64,000 nt of DNA, taken from Pseudarthrobacter sp. NamE2. Its GTDB lineage: Bacteria > Actinomycetota > Actinomycetes > Actinomycetales > Micrococcaceae. The notes under the pieces were generated by a model. The model saw only the letters and a list, made by a program, of their open reading frames with translations. It was not told the DNA's origin and ran no database searches. Made by a program: the position numbers and the translations under genes. The stretch's first letter is position 1; each line of letters starts with the position of its first letter. Shown piece after piece: positions 34,512-43,191 of this stretch. The stretch covers positions 186,001 through 250,000 of the forward strand of contig NZ_VAHN01000003.1 of NCBI RefSeq assembly GCF_005796205.1, given 5' to 3'.

Positions 34512-36317
34512 GTGGTCCTTAGACTGTCCCAGCTTTTCCTGCGCACCCTGCGTGAAGATCCCGTCGACGCCGAAGTCGCCAGCCACAAGCTCCTGGTCCG
34601 CGCGGGATACATTCGCCGTGCGGCCCCCGGTATCTACACCTGGCTGCCGCTGGGATTGAGCGTGCTCCGCAAAGTGGAGGAAATCATCCGCCAGGAGATG
34701 GCGGCCATCGGGGCGCAGGAAGTCCACTTCCCGGCACTGTTGCCCAGGGAGCCTTACGAGGCCACCAACCGTTGGACCGAGTACGGTGAAGGCCTCTTCC
34801 GGCTGCAGGACCGCAAAGGTGCGGACTACCTGCTCGCCCCCACGCACGAGGAGATGTTCACGCTGCTCGTCAAGGACCTGTACTCCTCGTACAAGGACCT
34901 GCCGCTGAGCCTGTACCAGATCCAAAACAAGTACCGCGATGAAGCGCGCCCCCGCGCGGGCCTGCTGCGCGGACGCGAGTTCATCATGAAGGATTCCTAC
35001 TCCTTCGACGTGGACGACGCCGGCCTGGACGCGAGCTACGCCGCCCACCGCGCCGCCTACCTGAAGATCTTCGCCAGGCTTGGCCTGGAGGTAATCCCCG
35101 TTGCCGCCACGGCCGGCGCCATGGGCGGTTCCAAAAGCGAGGAGTTCCTGTTCCCCACGGAGATCGGCGAGGACACCTTCGTCCGCTCGGCGTCCGGCTA
35201 CGCCGCGAACGTGGAGGCCGTCACCACCGTGGTGCCCGCGGAGGTCGACTACAGCAGCGCTCCCGCTGCCCAGGTCCTGGATACTCCGGACACACCCACC
35301 ATCGAAACCCTGGTGGCCGCTTCCAACCAGATCTTCCCGCGTCCGGACGGTGAAGCCTGGACCGCCGCCGACACCCTCAAGAACGTGGTCCTCGCCGTTA
35401 CGCTGCCCACGGGCGAGCGCCAGATCGTTGTCATCGGCGTTCCCGGGGACCGCGCCGTGGACCTGAAGCGCGTTGAAGCCAACATCGGCGCGTTCCTCCC
35501 GGTGGCCGGCGAAATCGGGCTGGAGGCCGCCGGTGAAGAGGACCTCAAGAAGCATCCGCTGATCGTCAAGGGCTACCTCGGCCCCGGCATGTCCCTGGAC
35601 CAGGCCCTGCTGGGCTCTGAAGGCAATGCCAAACTGCTGTACCTGGTGGATCCCCGCGTCGTCAGCGGCACCACGTGGATCACGGGCGCCAACGAGGCCG
35701 GAAAGCATGTGTACGGTCTCGTGGCCGGCCGGGACTTTACGTGGGACGGTGTCATTGAGTGCACCGAAGTCCGCGCCGGCGACCCCGCTCCTGACGGTTC
35801 GGGCCCGCTGGAAACGGCGCGCGGCATCGAGATGGGCCACATCTTCCAGCTCGGCCGGAAGTACGCCGAAGCCCTGGACCTGAAAGTGCTGGACCAGAAC
35901 GGCAAGCAGGTGACTGTCACCATGGGGTCATACGGCGTGGGCGTCACGCGGGCCGTTGCAGCCCTGGCCGAGTCCAACCACGACGCCAAGGGCCTGGTCT
36001 GGCCCCGCGCCGTCGCACCGGCCGACGTTCATGTGGTGGCTGTCGGCAAGGGTGAGGACATCTTCGCCACTGCTGAGCAGCTTTCCCTGGACCTCGAGGC
36101 GGCGGGCCTCGACGTCATTTACGACGACCGGCCCAAGGTGTCGCCCGGCGTGAAGTTCGGGGATGCCGAACTGGTGGGTGTCCCCACTATCCTTGCCGTC
36201 GGCCGGGGCCTGGTTGACGGCGTGGTGGAAATCAAGGACCGCCGCTCGGGCGAAGCGGAGAACGTTGCGGTCGATAAGGCTGTTGACTATGTGGTCAACA
36301 CCGTCCGCAACAGCTGA
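34512..36317 (+). CDS. proS: Prolyl-tRNA synthetase, bacterial type
   Basis: ProS charges tRNA-Pro in the cytoplasm. The 601-residue protein starts [20 protein letters not shown]. It has class II motif 2 region [21 protein letters not shown] and the [19 protein letters not shown] APTHEEMFT, a long editing (INS) insertion between residues about 225 and 405, motif 3 [17 protein letters not shown] and a C-terminal anticodon-binding domain ([12 protein letters not shown] to the end). GTG 34512 is chosen because homologues begin at this point. A TTG at 34464 is in frame. The TauE gene starts 9 bp after the stop. Confidence 0.95.
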   Translation: MVLRLSQLFLRTLREDPVDAEVASHKLLVRAGYIRRAAPGIYTWLPLGLSVLRKVEEIIRQEMAAIGAQEVHFPALLPREPYEATNRWTEYGEGLFRLQDRKGADYLLAPTHEEMFTLLVKDLYSSYKDLPLSLYQIQNKYRDEARPRAGLLRGREFIMKDSYSFDVDDAGLDASYAAHRAAYLKIFARLGLEVIPVAATAGAMGGSKSEEFLFPTEIGEDTFVRSASGYAANVEAVTTVVPAEVDYSSAPAAQVLDTPDTPTIETLVAASNQIFPRPDGEAWTAADTLKNVVLAVTLPTGERQIVVIGVPGDRAVDLKRVEANIGAFLPVAGEIGLEAAGEEDLKKHPLIVKGYLGPGMSLDQALLGSEGNAKLLYLVDPRVVSGTTWITGANEAGKHVYGLVAGRDFTWDGVIECTEVRAGDPAPDGSGPLETARGIEMGHIFQLGRKYAEALDLKVLDQNGKQVTVTMGSYGVGVTRAVAALAESNHDAKGLVWPRAVAPADVHVVAVGKGEDIFATAEQLSLDLEAAGLDVIYDDRPKVSPGVKFGDAELVGVPTILAVGRGLVDGVVEIKDRRSGEAENVAVDKAVDYVVNTVRNS

Positions 36318-36326
36318 TCCGCAGCG

Positions 36327-37121
36327 GTGGTTTTTGGACTTGAATCCCTCCAGCTGACAACGCTGCTCCTGCTGGTACTGGCGGGTTTTGCTGCGGGCTG
36401 GGTTGACGCCGTGGTGGGCGGCGGCGGGCTCATCCAGCTCCCCGCCCTGCTGCTGGTCCCGGGCATCACTCCGGTGCAGGCACTCGCCACCAACAAGCTT
36501 GGTTCCATCTTTGGCACTGCCACCAGCGCAACGACGTACTACCGGCGGGTGGGGCCGGACCTCAAGACGGCCCTGCCCATGGCGGTGATCGCCCTGGCGG
36601 GAAGCTTTGGTGGTGCCGTCCTGGCGGCCACCCTGCCTGCGAGTGTTTTCAAGCCCATCATCGTCGTTGCCCTGGTCGCCGTCGCGCTGTTTACGGCGCT
36701 CAAGCCCGACGTCGGGGACATCACGGCGCTGCGGCACAACGGCCACAAGCACTACGTGGTGGCATGCCTGATCAGTGCCGTCATCGGTTTCTACGACGGA
36801 CTGATCGGGCCCGGGACCGGTTCGTTCCTGGTTATCGCCCTCGTCTCGGCCATGGGATATGCCTTCCTGGAAGCCAGCGCCAAGGCGAAGATCGTGAACA
36901 TGGCCACGAATGCCGGTGCGTTGCTGTTCTTCATGCCGCACGGCTCCATCCTTTGGGGACTTGGTCTGTTGCTGGGGGCGTCCAACATGGCCGGCGGTTA
37001 CCTCGGAGCCAGAACGGCCGTCAAGCAGGGAAGCCGGTTTGTCCGAATTGTCTTCCTTGTGGTGGTTGCAGCGCTCATCATCAAACTCGGCCACGACATC
37101 TGGCAGGAAAATTCCGCCTGA
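36327..37121 (+). CDS. TSUP family permease (TauE/SafE)
   Basis: This 264-residue integral membrane protein has about eight hydrophobic segments. The two TauE/SafE repeats are visible as AGFAAGWVDAVVGGGGLIQLP near the N-terminus and GFYDGLIGPGTGSFLVIALV in the second half. TSUP members move small anions such as sulfite, sulfoacetate or other organosulfur and carboxylate anions; the substrate here is unknown. The start is GTG 36327. It lies 9 bp after proS and is probably read from the same transcript. Confidence 0.87.
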   Translation: MVFGLESLQLTTLLLLVLAGFAAGWVDAVVGGGGLIQLPALLLVPGITPVQALATNKLGSIFGTATSATTYYRRVGPDLKTALPMAVIALAGSFGGAVLAATLPASVFKPIIVVALVAVALFTALKPDVGDITALRHNGHKHYVVACLISAVIGFYDGLIGPGTGSFLVIALVSAMGYAFLEASAKAKIVNMATNAGALLFFMPHGSILWGLGLLLGASNMAGGYLGARTAVKQGSRFVRIVFLVVVAALIIKLGHDIWQENSA

Positions 37122-37186
37122 CCGGAATTACCTGCAGGGGAGTTCGTGCCCTCGTTGGCAGGCCGGGCCAGGCGTAGCATGCAGGT

Positions 37187-38578
37187 ATGTCACACGGGGA
37201 CGACGACTTCGCCCGGGCCATGGCGGCCGCGTACCGGCTTTCGACGGACTGGCTGCAGAGCCTGCCCGGCCGCCCGGTAGGGCCAAGGGCAGCTGCCCAT
37301 GACCTCACCGGGGTGTTCGGCGGACCCCTGCCGCGGACGGGAATGCCGGCTGAAGACGTGGTGGAATTCCTGGCGCGTGCCGCCGAGCCCGGCCTGATGG
37401 CAATGCCTTCCGGCCGCTTCTTCGGCTGGGTGATCGGCGGCACACTGCCCGCCGCCCTGGCCACGGACTGGCTTGTCAGCGCGTGGGACCAAAACTCCGG
37501 ACTGCGGTATGCCACTCCGGCCATGGCCGCGGTTGAGGAGAGTGCCGGTTCGTGGCTGCTGGAACTGCTAGGGCTGCCAACGGATGCCGACGTCGGCTTC
37601 GCCACCGGTGCCACGATGGCGAACTTTACCGGCATGGCCGCAGCCCGCTGGCGGCTGCTGGCAAACGCCGGCTGGGACCTTGACCGGGACGGGCTGTTCG
37701 GAGCCCCGCGGATCCGCTGCTTCGTGGGCAGGGAAAGGCACGACACAGTAGACCTGGGCCTGCGTTATCTGGGACTTGGGATGCCGCAGGTTGTGGACGC
37801 TGACGTGCAGGGGCGCATCCTTCCCTCAGCACTCGACGCAGCGTTGGCAGCAGGCGAAGGGCCGGCGCTGGTGTGCCTGCAGGCCGGAAACCTGCACTCG
37901 GGGGCGTTCGATCCGTTCCCCGAAGCCATTGCCATCGCCAAGGAGCACGGCGCCTGGGTGCACGTGGACGGCGCCTTCGGATTGTGGGCAGCAGCGGCAC
38001 CCGGGCTCAAGCACCTTGCCAGCGGCTGCGGGGACGCGGACTCCTGGGGCACCGATGCCCACAAGACGCTGAACGTTCCCTATGACTGCGGCATTGCGAT
38101 CGTGCGGGATGCTTCGGCGCTGCGGTCTGCCATGGGCCTGCACACGAGCTACCTGATGCACGACGCCGAAGGTCCGGGTGATCCGTTCGAGAAGGTGCCG
38201 GAGCTTTCCCGTCGGGCCCGCGGTGTCCCGGTCTGGGCCGCGTTGAAGAGCCTGGGCAGTGACGGCGTGGCCGCGCAGGTCAGCGGTATGGCTGCGGCCG
38301 CTGCGGACATTGCCGCAGGGCTGGCCGCGCTCGATGGCGTTGAGGTGCTCAACGACGTTGACTACACGCAGGTCTGCGTGGCATTCGGCGACGACGCCAC
38401 CACGCGTGCTGTCACGGCCCGTGTCATCGGGGACGGCGCGGTGTGGATGTCCGGGTCCCGCTGGCACAACCGGGATGTCCTGCGGGTGTCAGTCAGCAAT
38501 TGGCATACGGGCGGCGAAGAGGTGGATGCCGCGGTAGCCGCCGTCAAGTCCGCTCTCGCGGCGGTGCGGGGCAGCTGA
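37187..38578 (+). CDS. PLP-dependent group II decarboxylase-like protein
   Basis: This 463-residue fold-type I PLP enzyme is of the aromatic-L-amino-acid/glutamate decarboxylase superfamily. It shows PSGRFFGWVIGGTLPAALA, FATGATMANFTGMAAAR, VHVDGAFGLWAAAA and the PLP lysine in TDAHKTLNVPYDCG. In annotated genomes such proteins are named pyridoxal-dependent decarboxylases or aspartate aminotransferase family; the substrate cannot be told from sequence. TAGCAT (37175-37180) ends 6 nt before the ATG with little Shine-Dalgarno, suggesting a leaderless mRNA. It is convergent with the kinase gene downstream. Confidence 0.8.
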   Translation: MSHGDDDFARAMAAAYRLSTDWLQSLPGRPVGPRAAAHDLTGVFGGPLPRTGMPAEDVVEFLARAAEPGLMAMPSGRFFGWVIGGTLPAALATDWLVSAWDQNSGLRYATPAMAAVEESAGSWLLELLGLPTDADVGFATGATMANFTGMAAARWRLLANAGWDLDRDGLFGAPRIRCFVGRERHDTVDLGLRYLGLGMPQVVDADVQGRILPSALDAALAAGEGPALVCLQAGNLHSGAFDPFPEAIAIAKEHGAWVHVDGAFGLWAAAAPGLKHLASGCGDADSWGTDAHKTLNVPYDCGIAIVRDASALRSAMGLHTSYLMHDAEGPGDPFEKVPELSRRARGVPVWAALKSLGSDGVAAQVSGMAAAAADIAAGLAALDGVEVLNDVDYTQVCVAFGDDATTRAVTARVIGDGAVWMSGSRWHNRDVLRVSVSNWHTGGEEVDAAVAAVKSALAAVRGS

Positions 38579-38586
38579 AGCCGCTG

Positions 38587-39618
38587 CTAGTCGAGGCCGA
38601 CGCCCGGTTCGGGAAGGGCACCGGGTGCCGGGAGCCCCTCCAGCGTCCGGCCTGCCAGCGTGCTGGCGACCCACAGGGATCGTGCCAGGTCACCTTGGTG
38701 GCCGGGTGCGCCTGCATACCACAGCGCGTTGGCAACCTCCCGGGCAACGGCCCACTGCCGGGCAACATCCCCGTCAAGGCCGGCGGCCGTGCTGAAATCG
38801 GCGCACCGCTGTCGCAGCCCCGTGCCTGGAGCACCGGCCGGAAGGTCGCTGATCCTGTTCCACAACAGCGGCGCCACCCCGAATTCCGCTTCCCCGACCA
38901 TCGGCTGCGGGTCGATCGCCGCGTATCCGGCCGCAGTCGGCCTGGCTGCCGTGCTGCATGGCCGGGCCAGGACATTCAGGAAATGCAGGTCGGTGTGGAC
39001 CAGGACGTCCCGGGAAGACCGGCGTCCTACTGCACCGCGCGTCTGGCAGACCTCCAGGGCGGCTTCCAGCAGCCAGCGGGGGAACGGGCGGCCCAACTGT
39101 TCCCAGTCGGCGGGAAAGTCATCGCTCCACTGCTCCGCACGGGCCGCGATGTGGTCGAACTCCTGCCACTGGGGCCGCCCGTCCGGAACCAGGCCCAATT
39201 GCCGGACCAGGGCGCCCCATACTTCCACCGTGTCATCCACAGGCAGGCTGGCCAGCGAACGCCCGGCATCCAGCCGTTCGAGGAGCATCGCGCAGCTGCC
39301 CGCGTCATGCTCCAGCAGTGCTGCCGCGCCCTGACCCTGCCATAGCGCCAGGGCATGCCGCTCCAGCTTTGCCTCATCGTGCGGAAAGGCGATTTTCAGT
39401 GCGGCAGGACTTCCGTCTGCACGCAGGACGGGAATGACCATCCCGCCGTGGCCGTTCCAGGGCAGGGCGCCCGGAGGAAGATCAGGCTCCAGGTTCCACT
39501 GCCCGAGCCGCCCGGCCACCAGGTCCGGCAACACGGCAAGCCACGCCCGCCCCTCGACGCTTCGCCGGTAACGGGCGGTGAGGCCGGGCGGAATGGAGAT
39601 CTCTCCTGGTGCTTTCAT
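38587..39618 (-). CDS. Aminoglycoside/hydroxyurea phosphotransferase-like kinase
   Basis: This 343-residue small-molecule kinase belongs to the APH(6)/hydroxyurea-resistance kinase group. It shows VIPVLRADGSPAALKIAFPH (ATP-binding Lys), the catalytic motif VHTDLHFLNVLA (HxDxxxxN) and AAIDPQPMVGEAEFGVAPLLWN (metal-binding Asp). Relatives phosphorylate streptomycin or hydroxyurea, but chromosomal copies in Arthrobacter-like bacteria have no proven drug substrate. TAGGGT (39626-39631) lies 7 nt upstream of the ATG. There is no transfer signature around the gene. Confidence 0.8.
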   Translation of the reverse strand: MKAPGEISIPPGLTARYRRSVEGRAWLAVLPDLVAGRLGQWNLEPDLPPGALPWNGHGGMVIPVLRADGSPAALKIAFPHDEAKLERHALALWQGQGAAALLEHDAGSCAMLLERLDAGRSLASLPVDDTVEVWGALVRQLGLVPDGRPQWQEFDHIAARAEQWSDDFPADWEQLGRPFPRWLLEAALEVCQTRGAVGRRSSRDVLVHTDLHFLNVLARPCSTAARPTAAGYAAIDPQPMVGEAEFGVAPLLWNRISDLPAGAPGTGLRQRCADFSTAAGLDGDVARQWAVAREVANALWYAGAPGHQGDLARSLWVASTLAGRTLEGLPAPGALPEPGVGLD

Positions 39619-39689
39619 CAGCTCAACCCTATGCTCCCGGCCGCGCCAGCTCCCCGTTGCGGACTTCCCCCCCCGAGATCCGGTGGACT

Positions 39690-40820
39690 TCAGGCAGGAA
39701 GCGGCGGCAGTTGCTGCTCGTTCAGGGGCAGCCCAGGAAGGGGACCGGGGTCACCGCCCCAGTGGGCAGTCCGCATCACTGCCGATCGCAGGGCTGCGAT
39801 GGCCCAAAGGCGGGTGGAGCCGTCGGTAACTGCCACCACGTCGCCATAGGCAGGAAGGGTTGCGGCTTCCAGCCGCGCCATTCCGTCCGACGGCGCCGCA
39901 AGGAACTCCTGCCCCAGGGCATACCCCGGCTGCTGCGGCAGCGGTGTCCCGCACCAGAAGCGGCTCCGCGTCTCAGCTTCCCTGGCCAGGCCCTGGTGCT
40001 GTCCCAGGAATTCCGACGCCGGTCCGGCAGCTTCCGGGGGCAGCCGCGTCAGGGCTGCCTGGTAGCCGTAGACCGCCTCCAGTTCCGCGGCAGCTGCGGC
40101 CACCAAGGCAGTGCCTGGCGCCGCGCCGGCTGCAGAGGGTTCCGGGCCGGTGGACGCGGGCGGACCCGAGGGCGAGGGGCACGGTGTTTCGTTGGCGTCA
40201 GTGGTGGTTTCGGCTGCCGCGGAACCCGCGGCCGGGTTTGTTCCATGACCTTGCTGCGCGGCCGGGCCAAGACCGGAGACGGCTTCAGGCTCACCGGTCG
40301 CGGCGGCAAGCTGCTGCGCAGCCAGCACCTGTGCGGTGCCTGCACCCGCCAGCAGGCGGGCCATCCCGCCGTCAACCGTTTCCGCATCCTTGAGGCGCTG
40401 CGCGCCGCTGGCCGCCAGGGCAGCGGCGAGCTCGGGCGCGGGCAGGGCGGGTGCGGCGGATGGTGCGGGGGCCGCCGCGTCGGCCGAAGCAGTCGGGACG
40501 CCCGTCCCCGCAGCGGCAGCCCCCGGCAGCAAGAGCGCCCTGGCCTGGATGGTCAGCAAGGTCACAGCCCTGTCCACGGCGGCGGCAGCACCGCCGTCGG
40601 CTGCTCCACCGGCAAGCCGGAGCCCCGCGGCTCGGAGCTGCAGGGCGTCCGCGAGGGCCGCGGCGCGCGCCTGTTCGGAGAAGGGGGGCGGCGGCGGGGC
40701 AGGCGGTTCCGCGCGGATAAAGGCGAATCCCAGGCTCACAACAAGCAGCGCCGCGAGTGCCAGGACAACGTAGCGGAAGTACCGGATCCGCGGACGGTTC
40801 ACCTGGCTGTCGTCATTCAC
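39690..40820 (-). CDS. DUF4439 domain membrane-anchored protein
   Basis: This is a protein of about 376 residues. An N-terminal membrane helix (YFRYVVLALAALLVVSLGFA) follows a short basic stretch. A long Ala/Pro-rich helical region (about 45-225) comes next. The C-terminal ferritin-like DUF4439 domain (about 230-350) starts ALVAAAAAELEAVYGYQAAL and includes HQGLAREAETRSRFWCG. Function is unknown. The start is GTG 40820 (MNDDSQVNRPR); the frame extends to 40898 but would run into the rimP control region. The gene is divergent from rimP. Confidence 0.72.
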   Translation of the reverse strand: MNDDSQVNRPRIRYFRYVVLALAALLVVSLGFAFIRAEPPAPPPPPFSEQARAAALADALQLRAAGLRLAGGAADGGAAAAVDRAVTLLTIQARALLLPGAAAAGTGVPTASADAAAPAPSAAPALPAPELAAALAASGAQRLKDAETVDGGMARLLAGAGTAQVLAAQQLAAATGEPEAVSGLGPAAQQGHGTNPAAGSAAAETTTDANETPCPSPSGPPASTGPEPSAAGAAPGTALVAAAAAELEAVYGYQAALTRLPPEAAGPASEFLGQHQGLAREAETRSRFWCGTPLPQQPGYALGQEFLAAPSDGMARLEAATLPAYGDVVAVTDGSTRLWAIAALRSAVMRTAHWGGDPGPLPGLPLNEQQLPPLPA

Positions 40821-40925
40821 AACAGACCATCGTGCCACGCTTGAGGGAATCTCCGTGCACCACTCAGCCGGTAAAATAGCTACGCTAGTACACACCACAT
40901 CATCTATAGGGAGGCGGCCGGCATC

Positions 40926-41540
40926 GTGAGCAATGCAGAAGCCACGGCTTCACCAGACCCCACCGGAACCGGCAGGACTGGGTCCGCAACGCACAATCCG
41001 GAAGCTGCCCGGCTTCGGGCCCTCCTTGAACCCTCGGTCCTGGCCAACCGGCTGTACCTCGAGGATGTGGAAATCAACGTCGCAGGTTCGCATCGGGTGG
41101 TCCACGTTGTGGTGGACCTGCCGCAGGAGGAAACCGGCGGAGTCAGCCTGGATGTCATCGCGGAGATCTCCAAGGTCCTCTCCGCTGTCCTGGACAGCGA
41201 CCCCTCGATGGACAGCCGCCCGTACGACCTCGAGGTGTCGTCGCCCGGCGTGGGCCGTCCGCTCACGGAGCCGCGGCACTGGCACCGGGCGAAGGGCCGG
41301 ATGGTAAGGGTCAACGTCATTCAGGGCGAGAACGTCGTGGGCCGCATCCAGTCCGTGGACGGCGGCGGCGTGACCATCGTTCCGGAAATCGCCGTCAAGA
41401 AGGGCATGAAGCCCCGGCAGGGCGACCCCATCAAACTTCCTTTCGACAGGATCCGCAGCGGAAAAGTCGAGATCGAATTCAGCCACCTCAACGAGGACGG
41501 GCTGGAACCTGGACACAATGGACCTTCCGAGGAGGCCTGA
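40926..41540 (+). CDS. rimP: Ribosome maturation factor RimP
   Basis: RimP assists 30S subunit maturation. The 204-residue protein has a short Ala/Thr/Pro extension, then [39 protein letters not shown] and the family core [20 protein letters not shown], and a C-terminal SH3-like domain ([20 protein letters not shown]). It starts at GTG 40926 with GGGAGG upstream. A possible -10, TAAAAT (40872-40877), precedes it. The stop overlaps nusA (TGATG), the standard rimP-nusA coupling. Confidence 0.94.
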   Translation: MSNAEATASPDPTGTGRTGSATHNPEAARLRALLEPSVLANRLYLEDVEINVAGSHRVVHVVVDLPQEETGGVSLDVIAEISKVLSAVLDSDPSMDSRPYDLEVSSPGVGRPLTEPRHWHRAKGRMVRVNVIQGENVVGRIQSVDGGGVTIVPEIAVKKGMKPRQGDPIKLPFDRIRSGKVEIEFSHLNEDGLEPGHNGPSEEA

Positions 41541-42520
41541 TGGATATTGACATGAGCGCACTGAGACTTCTGGAGCGTGAGCGTGAAATCCCGCTGGACC
41601 TCCTGATCCCCACCATCGAGCAGGCGCTCCTGGTGGCCTACCACAAGTCTCCCGGCGCCTTCGAAAAGGCCCGGGCAGAACTGGACCGCAAGAGCGGGCA
41701 CGTCACCATCTGGGCAGTTGAGATGGACGACGACGGTGCCCCCATTGGTGAGTTCGAGCACACACCGGAAGGTTTCGGGCGTATCGCCGCCAGCACGGCC
41801 CGGCAGATCATCCTGCAGCGCCTGCGGGACGTCGAGGACGACAACGTGCTCGGCGAGTTCAAGGGCCGCGAAGGCGAACTGGTGGCCGGCACCATCCAGC
41901 AGGGCAATAACCCGCACATGATCCAGGTCAACCTCGGTTCCGTGGAGGCCTTGCTTCCGCCGCCCGAGCAGGTGCCGGGGGAGAAGTACATCCACGGCAA
42001 CCGCCTCCGTGCCCTGGTCATCGATGTCCACCGCGGCTCGAAGGGTCCGTCGGTCACGCTGTCCCGGTCCCACCCGGGGCTGGTGCGCAAGCTCTTCGAA
42101 CTTGAAGTGCCGGAAATCGCCGACCGTTCGGTGGAGATCGTCGCCCTTGCGCGGGAAGCGGGCCACCGGACCAAGATCGCCGTCAAGGCCAACGCCCCGG
42201 GAATCAACGCCAAGGGTGCCTGCATCGGCGAAATGGGTTCCCGGGTCCGCGCCGTCATGAACGAACTGAACGACGAAAAGATCGACATCGTCGACTACAG
42301 CGAGAACCCGGCAACGTTCATCGCCAGCGCATTGTCCCCGTCACGCGTGAATTCCGTCACCATTACGGATGAAGCCACCCGGTCGGCACGCGTTGTGGTT
42401 CCCGACTACCAACTGTCCCTCGCCATCGGCAAGGAGGGCCAGAACGCCCGCCTCGCCGCGAAGCTGACCGGCTGGCGCATCGATATCGTCTCGGACGCAG
42501 CCACGGCCAAGGAAGGCTGA
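41540..42520 (+). CDS. nusA: Transcription termination/antitermination factor NusA
   Basis: NusA binds RNA polymerase and RNA to modulate pausing, termination and antitermination. The 326-residue protein has the polymerase-binding N-terminal domain ([20 protein letters not shown] onward), S1 domain (about 110-180, including [20 protein letters not shown]) and two KH domains (about 185-320; [19 protein letters not shown] and [20 protein letters not shown]). Actinobacterial NusA lacks the C-terminal acidic repeats of E. coli, as here. A 170-bp spacer separates it from ylxR. Confidence 0.95.
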   Translation: MDIDMSALRLLEREREIPLDLLIPTIEQALLVAYHKSPGAFEKARAELDRKSGHVTIWAVEMDDDGAPIGEFEHTPEGFGRIAASTARQIILQRLRDVEDDNVLGEFKGREGELVAGTIQQGNNPHMIQVNLGSVEALLPPPEQVPGEKYIHGNRLRALVIDVHRGSKGPSVTLSRSHPGLVRKLFELEVPEIADRSVEIVALAREAGHRTKIAVKANAPGINAKGACIGEMGSRVRAVMNELNDEKIDIVDYSENPATFIASALSPSRVNSVTITDEATRSARVVVPDYQLSLAIGKEGQNARLAAKLTGWRIDIVSDAATAKEG

Positions 42521-42589
42521 GCCTCCTTCCGGGCCTTCCCTGCCACGCTGGAGCCCGCCGGCGATGCGGGCGGAACGGCCGGAAGGGGA

Positions 42590-42595
42590 TAGAAT
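42590..42595 (+). promoter_or_regulatory. Possible -10 of an internal promoter before ylxR-infB
   Basis: TAGAAT, five of six consensus bases, lies in the 170-bp nusA-ylxR spacer. It would give a leader of about 90 nt before ylxR. No clear -35 is visible. Confidence 0.4.
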
Positions 42596-42691
42596 GGACA
42601 GGACCGCGCCTCACGGCCGGCAATCGTGCGCCCTGGGTGCGCTCTCCGGACAGGGGAGGGCTCCGCGGCCGGCAGATATGAACGTAGGACG

Positions 42692-43039
42692 ATGACCGTG
42701 GCAGAAGTACGTACCAGCGGACATCAACCCGAACGCACCTGCATCGGATGCCGGAAGAAGGGGCCAAGGTCAGAACTACTCCGGCTCGTCGCCGAAGGCA
42801 GCGGATCACCCGCCGTCCTTGTGGACGAACGACGCCGGATGGCTGGCCGGGGTGCATGGCTGCACCCCAGCGCATCGTGCCTGGCACTGGCGATCAAGCG
42901 GCGAGCGTTCGGACGCGCCCTTCGGGGAGCAACCGAAACCGCAGCCGTGGAACGCCGGATCCTGTCCGGCCCGAACCTCGCAGGCGCCCCGGTGGCTGCG
43001 GCATCAACCGTCCAACCTGAAAGCGGGTCAGAAATCTGA
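42692..43039 (+). CDS. YlxR-family RNA-binding protein
   Basis: This 115-residue protein has the YlxR (DUF448) signature [20 protein letters not shown], a basic loop [20 protein letters not shown] and [11 protein letters not shown]. YlxR folds expose a basic groove and are thought to bind RNA; in B. subtilis it has also been described as a nucleoid-associated regulator. It sits between nusA and infB as in most bacteria. I chose ATG 42692. A GTG at 42698 is a close alternative, and the frame is open upstream to 42626. Confidence 0.9.
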   Translation: MTVAEVRTSGHQPERTCIGCRKKGPRSELLRLVAEGSGSPAVLVDERRRMAGRGAWLHPSASCLALAIKRRAFGRALRGATETAAVERRILSGPNLAGAPVAAASTVQPESGSEI

Positions 43040-43159
43040 TGGAAACCCGATGAGTTCCCAGCGATGAGTGCGTAACGATGACAACTTTGTTGCGCTCTGC
43101 AATGGGCCCTTCCGCAGCATCCGCGGCCGGGGCCCGCAGTAAGAAGTAGACGGTTCGTG

Positions 43160-43185
43160 CCTGGCTCGGTGCGGACCGAGACAGG
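43160..43185 (+). promoter_or_regulatory. Hairpin overlapping the infB Shine-Dalgarno
   Basis: CCTG (43160-43163) plus CTCGGT (43165-43170) pair with ACCGAG (43175-43180) plus CAGG (43182-43185), with one G-A mismatch and a GCGG loop. The right arm includes the first bases of the AGGAG Shine-Dalgarno (43183-43187) of infB. Confidence 0.55.
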
Positions 43186-43191
43186 AGAAAT

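Noticed and set aside
36327..37121. Idea that the TauE permease, PLP decarboxylase and APH-like kinase form a resistance island
   Set aside because: No mobile genes, repeats or composition change border them, and the genes are on different strands with separate promoters.
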